From contig CM023532.1 of assembly GCA_013350335.1 (NCBI GenBank), positions 32,737,708 through 32,801,707 on the forward strand: 64,000 nt of DNA, written 5' to 3'. Shown one piece after another: positions 48,601-60,588 of this stretch. The translations under genes were made by a program, and so were the position numbers. The notes under the pieces were generated by a model, which saw only the letters and a list, made by a program, of their open reading frames with translations, had not been told where the DNA came from and did not search any database. The DNA is from Chimonanthus salicifolius. Taxonomy: Eukaryota > Streptophyta > Magnoliopsida > Laurales > Calycanthaceae. Numbering within the stretch: the first letter of the stretch is position 1; each line of letters opens with the position of its first letter.

Positions 48601-48758
48601 TCGTCATCTTCGTCGGAAGAGAAAGGCGGGGGCTTGTAGAGGCGGAGCTGTTGGGCCAGATTTTGAAGCCTTTGACTTCTAAACTTCGAATCCATGACGC
48701 TCGAAAGGGCTTTTGGGAGATGGGTAGATATGGAAAGCCTTCTCAGAGCTGCGATCAT
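45632..48758 (-). CDS. CoA-type Nudix hydrolase, copy B; frameshift compensated by a retainable intron
   Basis: Exons 48758-48410, 47905-47763, 46066-45948, 45850-45632. The N terminus MIAALRRLSISTHLPKALSS is basic and hydroxylated without acids, like a mitochondrial presequence; an internal ATG at 48695 matches the start of copy A. A NuCoA-type LTKRSSNLSSHSGEVSLPGGK motif spans about residues 104-125, the core REAKEEIGL is at 139-147, and the conserved C terminus runs DENRRWEEREWMG to QPPQFEEQ. The family pyrophosphohydrolyses CoA or acyl-CoA; Arabidopsis NUDT15/22-type enzymes are mitochondrial. Exon 3 has one base fewer than copy A near 45965 (GCACCATGG versus GCGCCTTTGG), so the spliced form is out of frame before exon 4. 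The last intron is 97 nt with no stop in the shifted frame; if retained, one 308-residue frame covers the protein with about 32 extra residues. Its donor (AAG then GTTTTG) is weak. Confidence 0.65.
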
Positions 48759-48902
48759 GGAAGTGGAAATTGCAGATGCAGAGAAAGATCAGAAGAATTG
48801 AAGGAGATACAGTTGACGTTAGCTGGATTGGGTATAATCCTATTAATTGCGCAGCCTAGATATATTCGCGAGATAGAGTGTGGATTTTATAAATTTAAAT
48901 TT

Positions 48903-49241
48903 AGGGTGGCAATATTTCCGTATGTTTTTTGGATTTTTTATTTTGACTCCATCTATAAAAATCGGCTCATTTTTATTGGTATATTGTTCGGTGCACCAAT
49001 GAGTGAACCAATTCACTAAAAAGTAAACCGATTTATGTGTAAAATGATCCGATCGCTGCACTGATTTAGACTCTCAACAAATTGGTGCACCAATTTCCAA
49101 GTGATCCGGTCGGTGCATTGATAAGTGAACTGATTCACTGGAAAGTGAAATGATTTCTGCAGATGGATGAGGGGCAAAATGGGAAGTTCAGTAAAACCCA
49201 TGCCTCCTAAAAAATAATGCCCGTATTAGAATGACTACCCT
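48903..49241. mobile_element. MITE-like element beside the Nudix B start
   Basis: The ends are agggtggcaat and, reversed, agggtagtcat. The candidate target-site duplication is AAATTT (48897-48902 and 49242-49247), weak because it is AT-only. The interior holds two direct copies of a unit starting tcggtgca (about 48988 and 49109), sharing agtgaac, attcact and aaagt. It starts about 145 bp upstream of the Nudix B ATG. Confidence 0.5.
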
Positions 49242-49285
49242 AAATTTATTTGATAAGTAATTATATAAATATAAAGTATTTAAAA

Positions 49286-49661
49286 CTAGGCAGCAACCCT
49301 CCACGGGAGGTTTGTGTAACCAAACATGGGCCTTTAGTCTATTGCCAATTTTATCATTCGCATGACAGTAAGATCGGCTTATTGACCCTTCGTATGAACA
49401 GTAAAATCAACTCATCGATGAACAGTAAACGGAGTCGATTTACTCTGTTTTTTAAATGCTGGTAAGTGATCTGGTAAGTGAGTCGATTTACTATTCATGT
49501 GAGGGTAGGTGAGTCGATTTTACTGTTCATCGGTGAGTCGATTTTAGTGTTCATATGAAGGGTCGGTGAGCCGATTTTACTGTTCATACGAAGGGTAAAA
49601 TTGGCAATACACTAAAACTCGTATTGGATTACACAAAATGCCGATGGGAGGATCGATACCC
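49286..49661. mobile_element. foldback element with about 140-bp inverted arms
   Basis: Left arm about 49286-49429 and right arm about 49518-49661 pair almost end to end. Shared, inverted phrases include attgccaatttta, cttcgtatgaacagtaaaatc, gatcggct/aatcggct and atgaacagtaaa. The loop is about 88 nt. Both sides are followed by ttaaaa (49280-49285 and 49662-49667), a possible target-site duplication. The arms also contain internal repeats of an atgaacagtaaaatcgactca-like unit. It is non-coding; transcription would give a long hairpin. Confidence 0.75.
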
Positions 49662-49667
49662 TTAAAA

Positions 49668-50683
49668 TTTTATTATTAATTGATGATCTAAATCATATAA
49701 TTTTAATTTTTAAATTTTGATTGAGCAATCCTTCAAAGAAATCGAGCTCAACTTGAATCAAGTTGTATAGAGTTTAACTTGATCTTTGCTTGTTTATTCT
49801 TAAGCCGAGGTTAAGCTTAAGCCCAATTGAGCCGAAGTTGAATTTAATCAAGTCAAAGTGAGCTAGCTAGCAAATAAGATTGGTGTTTATTTATTATTAT
49901 TTTATAGCCCTAGCAGCAACTACTAGATGGGATAATGTTAATGATAATATTGATCATCATAACAATGATAAAATTAATAACAATAATTATATTTCAAATT
50001 ACATAAAAGAAATGTTACCACTCATAATTTAATATAATTGAATCACAAGTGATTGTGACAAACTTCAAGCAGATGACATACAGTAGTGGATGGAGACGAT
50101 TAATCATGTAATAACAAAGCACTTATTGATATTTCAAATATAAAGAAAGCATAATCAAATATATTTTTTCATTTAATTTAAAGGAAAATAAAGTGGACGG
50201 GAGAGCCCAACAAGTTTAACAAAAAGAAGCCCAACAATTTACTAGTTATCTGGGCTGAGATTTTTAGGTCTTTGGGTTGAAACCTAATAATTTATTAGTT
50301 ATATATGGGTCTGGTCTTTGGGTTGAAGCCCAACAATTTACTAGTTATTCGACGTGTTCCATTCTGATAAATAAAAAGCTGAGAGTGGAGACTGGAGTTG
50401 AACTAAATAGGCCCAGTCGGCCCAATCCATTGCAGCCCTACTAAAAGAAGAGGTTATAGTGGCCCAGATAGGCCCTTAAATGATTTGGTCCAGTCTACTC
50501 TTCCAGGCATGGGCTGACTTCTTGGGTTTGTTATCCTCCACTGGGCCTATAAATAACCTTTAAAGTTTAGACATCGTAAACTCATCTTTACTTTAATATT
50601 TGTTGCTTCCATCATCATCATCAGTATTATGTTTATTTATCTAAAATTAATATTCATAATTAAATTTGACAAATTATTCTAAT
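49668..50683. other. intergenic, no gene seen
   Basis: AT-rich spacer. The phrase cccaacaatttactagttat occurs twice around 50230-50345 with aacctaataatttattagtt between, a small local repetition. Nothing else is recognised. Confidence 0.4.
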
Positions 50684-50697
50684 AGTGCCTATTGACC

Positions 50698-50880
50698 TGT
50701 CCCATATGGGATAGCTAAACTGGTAACATTTCGCATCAGAAAGTGGGATGGTGTGAGTTCGAATCCTTGTGGCGTAATCCGGTGGCTATCCTGTGAAGGT
50801 GTGGACATCACCCTGGAGGAGCGGGTTTAGTAGAGCTTTGCTCGAGGTTCCCCTCTCCATCAAAAAAAAAAAAAAAAAAC
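50698..50880 (+). mobile_element. tRNA-derived SINE, family 3, with perfect 14-bp target-site duplication
   Basis: Head gatagctaaactggtaac (A-box region) and gtgagttcgaatcc (B box), a unique body ending ggttcccctctccatc and a long A-run. It is flanked by agtgcctattgacc at 50684-50697 and 50881-50894, identical. The intact duplication and A-tail suggest a relatively recent insertion. It is not a functional tRNA gene, because the acceptor-stem halves do not close. Confidence 0.92.
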
Positions 50881-50894
50881 AGTGCCTATTGACC

Positions 50895-52591
50895 ATCTAT
50901 TTTCAGGAGTTGGGTTCAAACTTGTAACTGCTTGTGATGGGGCAGTAAATACTAAGATTCAATGATATGCAGGCCATGACTTAAGAGTCAGGCCCAAATA
51001 CGGCTTTGAGGGTTGACCCATTACGGGATATGTGGCCATTGGCAAGACTGACCCAATACGTCTTATGAACTACTCAGACTTTGGGCTAAGTGAGTGGGTC
51101 AAAATTGAGAGTGAAATCTTAGTCAGGTCATATTTAATTTTGGTCACTATTTTTAACTCAATCCACATTTTAACCTCTTTTAATCTTATCATAATGTGAC
51201 CCATGTTTTAAGACCGTACCTATTTTTAATTCAGACTAATCAATTCGGGTGGAGTAATTAGGTCACGGGTCAACTCATATAATTAAGTAGATAAATGTGT
51301 CTCTATAAATTGGGTGGGTATACTTCAAGGGAAGAGGCTTCTATAAAAATTAAGAACAAGTCTCTACTACTAAAACATAATTACTATAAGGAATTAATTC
51401 TAAATAAAGTAAATAATGATATAAAAAATGAGAAGTGTGTGTTTATATGTATATATATATATAATTTGGATAATTTAAAAGGTTAGGTTTAAAAAGCACA
51501 GTGTTACATCAATTCTTTAAATATTCTTCCTTTCATCATAACAAACTTAGCAGTTGAGTTGGGTCAGTCAAGCGATTTGGTTAGTCAATTGAGTGACTCA
51601 GTTAAGTTTTATACAATATATTTTTATTAAACCTATATAGATTTATCCAATAAAAATACAAAATACTAAAAATATATAATTTAATATAATAAAAATAAAG
51701 CTATTATTCATATAGGAGGGTTTCTCTTATACAACATGACTTACTACATATTTCAACTTTTTCAAGCTCTTTTAAAATCCTTTTTCAACATTTTTCAGCT
51801 CTTTTTTTTTTTCGATTGAAATACACATTGATGTGATATTTTTCAATATACAAGAGAAATTCCTTTATATAAAATTATGAGGCCACTAACAAGATTGTCA
51901 AAAATAAATATAGTCATAAGTCATGCATCTCCATGAGTCCATGATGGTCACTCAAAAATTATTAACATTCACTCAATCTTAAGTTATAATAAATAGATAA
52001 GTCATTTTCTTTAAAGACAATCTCCTCAATCAAGAAATTTAATCTTTACTTGGCTGGCTCGGCCCGGTTATGTTATAGACATTAAGTCCACTAGTGACTT
52101 GGTGTAGAAAGACTATAACTCAGTTCAACCCAATTTGACGATACTTAGTAATCAAATATATGACTCAGTTGCATTGACTCGGCAAATTGATCCAAGACGT
52201 AGACTTAATTAGATTAAAACTTGACCCTTTCAATTTGAGAAGAAGGGCCTCCAAAATGAATGAATAAAACCTTTCCACTATTTAAATTATTTACTAGATT
52301 TTAGGATATTTGTGGCTGTCTAGGCCGGCCCATTTGGAAGGGGGTTTTCGACAGTCGTTGGACTTATCCGGCCCATTCAGCTGACAGGCTAGAATTTTAG
52401 GCTCTGTTCAACGTATGGGCCTGGAAGCTCAGCCCATCCATATCCAGTTTACTTCTGAGTAATTGGGTAGGACGACTCGGCTTTGAGCTAGATCCATAGT
52501 GATCCACCCTAACTTTCAGGGCTGGATCCAGCAGACATTTGGGTACATGCAGAGACATGTACATTACCATTTACCAATATCCTGCCTGAAG
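50895..52591. other. intergenic, no gene seen
   Basis: AT-rich spacer. The phrases about 51540-51610 and 52050-52210 (agttgggtcagtcaagcgat, actcagttgcattgactcgg) look like decayed repeats, without defined ends. Confidence 0.4.
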
Positions 52592-52599
52592 GATGTTAG

Positions 52600-53842
52600 C
52601 GGGGGTAGAAAAATCGGCCGGGCCGAGATCCCGTCCGATTTTTCATATTGGCCGATATATCGATAGAACTTTTTCTCTCTCATGCCTTTTTTTTTAAAAA
52701 AAAAAATCTAAAAAAATTACATTAAATGCAGATAATTATGGACTTATTGAATATGTAATTTTTTCATAAAATATCAGACGTTTACATCTTTTAATATATT
52801 TTTGAAGTTACGATAACTAAAAATTATATAATTAGTAATAAAATAGTGAAAATTACAAGGAAAAGGGTATAAATGAGGAAAATTTGTAGAAATAATTTCA
52901 TAATTTATTTTCTTAGTCAATGAGTGTTATTTTAAGTTATGAATTATAGAAATAAAATAAATAAATAATAAAATGATTGAAAATTACATAATAATGTAGA
53001 AAAAAATTAGAAAATGAAACTAATGGGGTCCTAATCACTTGAACTGATAACCACACAAATGTCATACATAATAACATAATGTTTTCTTTCATTTGAGAAA
53101 ATAGATTTTATTTTTCATTAATAATAATTAAATAAATAAAATTATTAGATAAAATTATGAGCTATAGTTAATTATGTTAAATTAATATAATAAAAATAAA
53201 GAATACCTTCTAATAATAATGATAATGGTAAAAATATTAGATGGTAAATATAATATTAAATTATGACAATAAGATAAATAAAAGAAAATATTATACTTTT
53301 TACTTTTAGCATAAGTAAATATTGTGTTTAAAATAAAAAAAAGTATTACTTTCACATTAAAAATTAATTTTTGATAAAATACTAGAGTACACGGAGTTTC
53401 CACGTGAGTTCTTTATGAAGCTCACGAGAGTTCCTTTTTATCCAATGGGTTTTCACTTAGAAACCCTAATGCTCATGTTTTAATACCCTTCTTCTCTTTC
53501 ACTCTCTCTATTAAACCCTAGCAGCTGCCGCCACTCTGAATGTTTCCCATCAACGAAGAAGAGAAAGAAGAGAAAAGAAAGCTGTGAGAGGTGTGCGATT
53601 TTTTTCCTTCAATCTTTTCTCCATATTTTCTTTTTTCTCTTTCCATTCTTGTCCGATATTTTTTTTTTAAAAAAAAGAGGCTTTTTTTTAAAAAAAAAAA
53701 ACCGAACTTTTAAATTCGGTCATATCAGCCGAATTTTTTTTTGTACAGTCGATACTATACATATCGGCCGATATAATTCGGTGGTCAAAATTGGAATTAT
53801 ATCAACCGATACGCACATTATCGGCTTATGTTTTGACCCCTT
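52600..53842. mobile_element. 1.24-kb hAT-like element with perfect 8-bp duplication and gene-leader-like interior
   Basis: The ends cgggggtagaaaaatcggcc and, reversed, aaggggtcaaaacataagcc share ggggt, aaa and gcc positions. The flanks are the identical 8-mer gatgttag at 52592-52599 and 53843-53850. Subterminal regions are rich in tcggccgatat motifs. The interior about 53,440-53,600 is unlike the rest: it has two AAACCCTA (telo-box) motifs, a pyrimidine-rich leader-like tract and cagctgccgccact. This resembles the promoter and 5' leader of a translation-related plant gene. No transposase frame remains. Confidence 0.75.
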
Positions 53843-54209
53843 GATGTTAGTCTTGGATTTGGGCCTGGCTGGCCTAGAAAGGGTAAAACCTTAAATGGGC
53901 CTATAGTTAGATTTTGAGCGGCGTTCCTACACATGGTTTAAAGACAAACAACTACCACAAAACCCTACTTAGATACAATAAGACAGATTCATAGTCATTA
54001 TCAAAGTCATTTAGATCTTACATTCGAGACATATTATTTAATGCTACTAAATGCCTGAATACTTCAATGCGCGACATAGGCCTAATGTAACAAGACAATT
54101 TTTTTTTTAAAAAAAAATAGAGCTTCTCTCATAAATTAGAGCCGAAGACATTTTTCAGCATTTTCGAACATTTATTTCAATTAGTGAAGATGTACATTTT
54201 TTATTTTTG

Positions 54210-54312
54210 AATTTACATGTGGGAAATCGCGGGATACCCAACATAAAACTCCCATGGGTGAGCCTACTACCCCAGAGCACACCGAAGTTAGTCCATGAGG
54301 GTCGATGCACAG
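54210..54312 (-). mobile_element. family-2 SINE fragment, minus strand
   Basis: Read in reverse, it has the family-2 order: atggactaacttcggtgtgc, ggtagtaggctcacccatgg, gttgggtatcccgcgatttcc, cacatgtaaattc. The tRNA-like head is missing. Confidence 0.65.
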
Positions 54313-56875
54313 TAATATGATATTTTTAGACATACACAAAACATATCTAATAAATAAAAGAGATCTTTCCAAATCAAAGAAGTAAACATTCCCTTTAAAC
54401 ATGATTTAGGGATATTTGCTCCATGATCTTACAAGTTTGATATCTACCTTCCAACAATGTGGCCCATGCAATAGAGTGGTCCAATTGAACAGCCTGCCCT
54501 AACTACATTGAACAAGTTTGATATTTGCTCCATTATCCATGGGCCCTCTCCAAGTACAATAATGTTGTGGAATGCTTGTCGAATCACATGCAAAGGTAGA
54601 TGATTTCATTGGAAGAGAAGGATCTGGATATGGAGAAAGCTGGCAACTTCACCATCAAATGATAAAAAGGGTGAGGATTTGCTAAGCACTGACCTCATTT
54701 GGTCAATACATGCCTTAGTCCTTTCCTACTTTTTACACTCATCTTTCTTGTGACATTCCAACAAAACCTACAAAAGATCCACCCTAGAAATCATAGGTTA
54801 GGAGTGGCTTAGATGATTATCCACATCACATTCTAAGTCATGACTTTGAGACTTAGATTCTTCTGAAATTTGAATAGTTTGCAAGAGAATGGCAACGCAT
54901 TGACAGTAACCAGTCATGGGGGATTTTTCTTCTCGCTTGTGACAGGGGCAAGCAACAAGAGAAACAACTACTTGAAAGCTATCATAGACCCACCCACCGA
55001 CCATTAGAGATAGAAATGAGTTAGGACTTTGATTGGATTTGATATTTTAAGTCTATTCTAATTCATTTTTGAAATGTAATTGGATTCGGATTTGACCTTT
55101 TTATACAGCGACGTCATTCTTATAATAAAGTAGGTCAAAAAATATGATTTGGTTCATCTAAAAGAAGAAATGAGTAAATTGCGCCGATCCATTAGTCTTT
55201 CAATAAGAGTAAAATATCATAAACTTACCAATTGCTAGAGATATAAATGATTTGGATTCTAGACGAATTCTAAAATAAAACTTAGTGCTAATATTTGCTT
55301 TATAATATTTGATGATACTTATTTGAATATTGAAGTCGCATCAGAATATATATCTATTTACATTTTTATTGATTATCCAATGAAGATCATTCCATTATTA
55401 CCATAATCTTTTATTAAGTGAGTCCAGCCTTAAATGTCCATCATTGAATATCTAAATCCAATCAAAAGACATCATATTTACCAATTGTAGGCATGTTTTT
55501 TCTTTTCTTTTCCATTTAATCCCTACAGCAGTCCCTTTCATTTTACTTGGCTAAATCCTCATATATATAGTTTTAAGGTTTTTAATACCCATAATCCTAC
55601 CAAGGTTGCTAAAACTTTTGATGATTAAGTACATAAAGGAGGCAAGCAAATACATGATGATGATGAGGAATAAGGACACCAACGATAGCCGACACACCGA
55701 CCAATTCCTTTTTCCTGCAAACTTTTCTCATTAGAGAGAGAGACTGACATTTCTTTTTCAACTTATCTCGTCGGAGAGAGAGAGAGAGAAACCGACCAAT
55801 TCAACCATTCTTTTTCTCGCGAGAATTTTTTTAGGAGGATTTTATCTTTATCGACATGGACGGGAGATTTATTTTAGTGTTAGATTAAAAACTTTATAAA
55901 TAAAACTTTCTAATCAGATAATTAAAGTGAATATATAAATATAAAATATATAAAATTTTACCGTAAATTAATAATTCAAATTGTATAATTTTGACATTTA
56001 AACTTTTATAAATATATATATTATTAATTTTTAAAATAAGGGGATTAGATGATCATATGGAGCTTGAGACTTTATATACAACTTATTCATACAGTTACAT
56101 GTAAAGTCCAAGATTCATTCGAAGATATATTTCATTAGTGTGTCTAAAATTTTAATAGGATTTTTATTCTTTAATTAGGGATTATCTTTTATTTTATTGG
56201 GTAAGAGGAATGTTAGAGAGTATATTTTTTCATTATTAAGAAGTTCACAAGTAGATAAAAGATAAGTATATATCAAAGGTGGCCATTTAAACACCTGACT
56301 TTTCGATTAGGAAACACTCTTTTTGAAATTTAGACTGAAATTACTATTTTGCCATTCCAATTTTGAAAAATCTTTCATCGTCTGAACACACATCAGAAGA
56401 GTAAAATGGTAATTTCATCTTAAATTTCGAAAAAAGGTGTCTCCTAGCAAAAAAGTTGGGTGTCTAAATGGCTACCCATCAAAATTATTATAAAATTAAC
56501 AACTAATTATAATTTTCTACTCATATTTATATAAAAAAAAATTCTCAAAAAAAATTATATTCCCGTACATTTTCCCCCTTTAGTTACCAAACAAATATAG
56601 AATAAGTCTATTCAAGAGAATCCCTTCTATGAGAGAAACCCCTATAACACTTTCCTTCAGTCCAAACGTAGTCACATGAAAATTGTCAGAGAGCTCGATG
56701 TTTACAGGTAGAGTACAAAAAATTTACTTTTATTAAATCAATTAATTCATGTCTTTAAAACTTAAATTATAAATTTATAAATTAAAAATAATTAAAATAT
56801 CATAATTTAAGAAAATTAAAAATCAAACTTTATAAATACATTTAAAGTTGATCTTTCATTAGATTTTATATTTAA

Positions 56876-56957
56876 GTGAAGTACTTTCCACCGCACGCTT
56901 CCACATACAAGAGCCAGTGAAGTACTTTCCACCGCACGCTTCCACATACAAGAGCCA
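56876..56957. repeat. 41-bp perfect tandem duplication
   Basis: Two identical 41-bp copies beginning gtgaagtactttccaccgca, GC-richer than the surroundings. The lack of any difference points to a recent event, or to an assembly artefact. Confidence 0.95.
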
Positions 56958-58842
56958 TGCGTGACTGAGCTTTTGGCCCTCCCTTCCCTAATAAGAGAGA
57001 AGGCATGATAGTGACTGTTGGCATTGGAACCCTTGCCTTATTCCAAAAGTTAAGTGTAGGCGTGCTTCCACTGCCACATTCAACTCTGTTCTCATTCATT
57101 CATTCATTTAATTTATTTTTTATATTTTATTTCATTTATAATTTAATTTTTTTAATTTTTATTTCATTCAAGTGCTCGCTCTCATCTCAATTGTTCCACT
57201 TAAATGGTTGAAGGGTCCTCTTGCAATCAATTCCATTTTACCAAGAACATTGGTATGGCGTAGTGTATTTTTCTTTTTTCTCTCATAATTATTGGTAAAA
57301 AACAAGTCAAATCCGCGTATCTATCATGTCTGGATGTGTATATTTTATCTTCATCGTCGTCATTATCAGCATCATTATTTAAAAAGATAGAAAAATCACA
57401 AACACAGTTAGAATAACTGAAAATAAATAATGTAAGACCCCACTCACAAAAATAATTTTATTTTAGATGAGTTTCTCTCTCATTCCTTTTTTTCCTCTTT
57501 ATTTGTGATTGTGAGAGTTTGTATGCGTGAGAACAAATATAATATCTTTTTTTGAGCGGTGAACAAATATAATATCTAGTCAAAGAAATATCTTTTGCAT
57601 TATGTCTTAGGGCCCACTTGATGGTCATGCAAGATGGAATATTCAAAGTTTAATTGAGTTGGATAATTCATTTAGATTTCTTAGATTTTTTTATTTAAAA
57701 TAGAATTTATTCAAATTGATGTGCTTGATTTTTTTTTTTTTAAATATTGAAAATATGTTCGTACACATTTTCTGGGAAGAAAAGCTTTGAAGAAGGTTAG
57801 GGTATCAAACTATCAATACACTAGAGTGGCCTATTGGGCCAATGGGGTGGACTGCTCTTCATGGGCCTATTTTTTTTTACCAAAGAGGGCACACGATGGT
57901 GGAATCCTTTTGATTAAGAAACTAAGAGCTCACGTGTGTAGTTGTGTGTGATGTTGGCACGTGTGGACTACCAGAGTTCAGATTCTCATGGCTGAAAATG
58001 GACTATATGGGCCTTTTGATTTCCTGGACCTGAAACATTTTAGTCCAAATTTTTAGGCCCAATATGCAAATCATACATATCAGCCCATATATATTTTAAA
58101 GAATTGAGAGAGCAAATTTTAGTGAGAGTCCATGTTTACTGAAACGTATTGGCCCAATATTTAAAACATATTAATATTAGTTGTGTGCTCTAATAGATTC
58201 TGAACACCTCAATGTCAATTAGATTTCTACTAGGATATGGACCAATGCATATTTAAACTCATTTTTTTAATATTTATGAAAACATAAATATATTAAAATG
58301 TGGTTTTATTTATTTTAAAATGTAAAAAATAAAATAATGAAAAAAATAAAGAGAGGAAAAGAGGAAGGGTCTCAGATGTGGACCCAATTAAGTTCCTCTT
58401 CAAACTCAATGTCCATTAAAATTGAAACATAGATGAGGATCGTATGCTCAAAATCTTCAATACATGGAAAATATAGTATGATATTATGATAATGATGATG
58501 CTGGCAATAATGATAATAATAATAATAATATGTTCAAAATTAATATTAAATTTAGTTTTATATCTAAATCAAGTGTGGATCCTCTCCATTTAATATACTT
58601 TAGAAGTTGATATAAATGTAGTTGTGTCTTGATCTGACCCGAATCGCACCCGAATCGTATCAAATCTATTGCATTGCCATAAATAGGCCAGGCAATGGGC
58701 TTGAATTTCAACATCCAATTGGTAAAAAAGGCCCAGCACGTTGGTAGGTGGGCTCCTACAAAGTTGTTACCAGTCACAACCATTGGTCTCAACAAATGGG
58801 TTTGGGTCCCCTTATGGACCGCGGCTAGGTTTTTGGTCCTTA

Positions 58843-58930
58843 TCATTACTCCACAATCTAATTTAGAAAAATATATTTTATCATTATCATTACTCCACAA
58901 TCTAATTTAGAAAAATATATTTTATCATTA
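58843..58930. repeat. 44-bp perfect tandem duplication
   Basis: Two identical 44-bp copies beginning tcattactccacaatctaat, in AT-rich spacer. Confidence 0.9.
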
Positions 58931-59168
58931 TTTTTAACTAATTTTAAAAAATTGAGAAATGATATTACATAACCATTTTTATGGTAGTTTTCGTAAGGAT
59001 GAGTTAAGCCACATCCATTTTAACTAGTGAGGAGTCTACTATAAATGTGTTCTTGCACGTGAGATCTATTTTTCGATCACAATTAACTTTTTGATAATCA
59101 TTTTTATTCTCAATATTCTTTATCATTTTAAATACTAAACGAGGTGTCAATATTTTATATGATTTTAT

Positions 59169-59499
59169 TGTAAAACCTATGAATAGAACTCATTTTCAAA
59201 ACTCGGTTTATAAGGATAGGGAGTTCATGTGCTTATAAACCCCATAATACCAAGACCCAAAGGCGATGTAAGACATGCTAGTACTCCCATCAACGTAAGG
59301 GTTGGAGGCACTTGGCTTGCCCATTCCACGTACGGCTGGAGATAAGAATGCAACACACCCCTGTGGTATCCCTACTTTGATACCATGATAAATCCATGAG
59401 TAGAACTCGTCCTTCAAAATCGGCTTCTAAGGTATGGAACCCGTATACTTATAAATCCCATATTCTTAAGGTCCACAGGCGATGTGGGACATGCAAACA
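59169..59499 (-). mobile_element. TRIM element C with perfect 5-bp target-site duplication
   Basis: LTRs at 59169-59283 and 59386-59499 share tagaactc near the start, cttataaa-ccca, a gacccaaaggcgatg/gtccacaggcgatg block and gacatgc. The interior ends at 59380-59385 with the reversed primer-binding site (ttgatacca), so the 5' LTR is the right one and the element is on the minus strand. The flanks are tttat at 59164-59168 and 59500-59504, identical. The interior is about 100 bp and non-coding. Confidence 0.85.
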
Positions 59500-59504
59500 T
59501 TTAT

Positions 59505-60588
59505 ATGATCAAGTTGGCATCTCTTTAATATATAAGATAGGAATATATTAATCATATTTTTTTAACGCTGAATTTCCATGAAAATTATAGTATGTATAAT
59601 TACATCAACACTTGATTGCGTATACACTGAACATTTTAAATGCAATATAAAGAGCCCAATGGAATAGATGTTCAGTGGACTATATTTGACAATTCACAAA
59701 TGAATAAAATTAGCCAAAATATAAAATGTTTTAGTAGAATTTTAATAATGTTGTAACAGCATAATTGAAACTTTTATTCTATTAATTTGGAGTCGGCTGT
59801 CTCATTTTTAACTTATTTTTTTTATCTTTTTTAAATTACGTTGTAATTGTGTATAATCTTGAATTTCACATACTGCTGAATGAACAGATTAATTACAGGG
59901 AACCATCCAAATAATTTCAATTGAATATTTGTGCCTTTCTAAAAATATAGTTAATTTTTCTTTAAAGTGATGTTCAATTAATGTATCTTCACTATTGAAT
60001 TGAATATTATTCTTAAAAAAATTATTCTATGATCTTATTTTAATTTTAATCATTCAATATGGGCTTAACATGAGAGTGATCAAATTAAAAAGTAATTTTT
60101 TTTAGTGATAACTTAGATAATATAAAATGCATTTATTTAATTAATATTTAAAAGAATCCAACATCTATTTTACCTTCATGCCCTTGTAAATGCCACGAGA
60201 TTCTTTTAATAAAAAAAATCTTTTCGTTTGTTTTTTCCTATTGCAGTCCATGTCATGGTGATGGGTATGTTTCGCTAGAAGACTCTTTCCATTTCAAGAA
60301 ACTGATTTTTCTCTTGGCTTTTCTATGACCAAAACTTTAACCTAATATAATTGAATCATAAGTTTTAAAGATAAAAATTAATTTTATTTTTAACTTACCA
60401 AAGTATGATATAGTTTTTCAATATATTGATCTGAAAAAAATATTTGATATTTTTATTTATTTAATATAAGCAAGTATAAATGGTAGACGATAGGAAGCTC
60501 TAATTTAATTGTTTATTTTATTTAGTTTAAATCAAATAGATACTTATTATTTTTTTTAAAAAAATTAAGCTCTTATAACAACAACTAC
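59505..60588. other. intergenic, no gene seen
   Basis: Very AT-rich spacer without recognised features. Confidence 0.4.

Larger units (their letters stand above)
54313..59163. other. intergenic, no gene seen
   Basis: AT-rich spacer with GA runs near 55734 and 55779, a (CATT)n run near 57098, and the two tandem duplications listed separately. No exon-like coding sequence was recognised. Confidence 0.4.

Noticed and set aside
10080..50880. tRNA genes at the A/B-box matches (10080, 12811, 15420, 15937, 50698)
   Set aside because: Only the internal promoter boxes are tRNA-like. The cloverleaf does not close, each is followed by a shared SINE body and A-tail, and several are flanked by target-site duplications.
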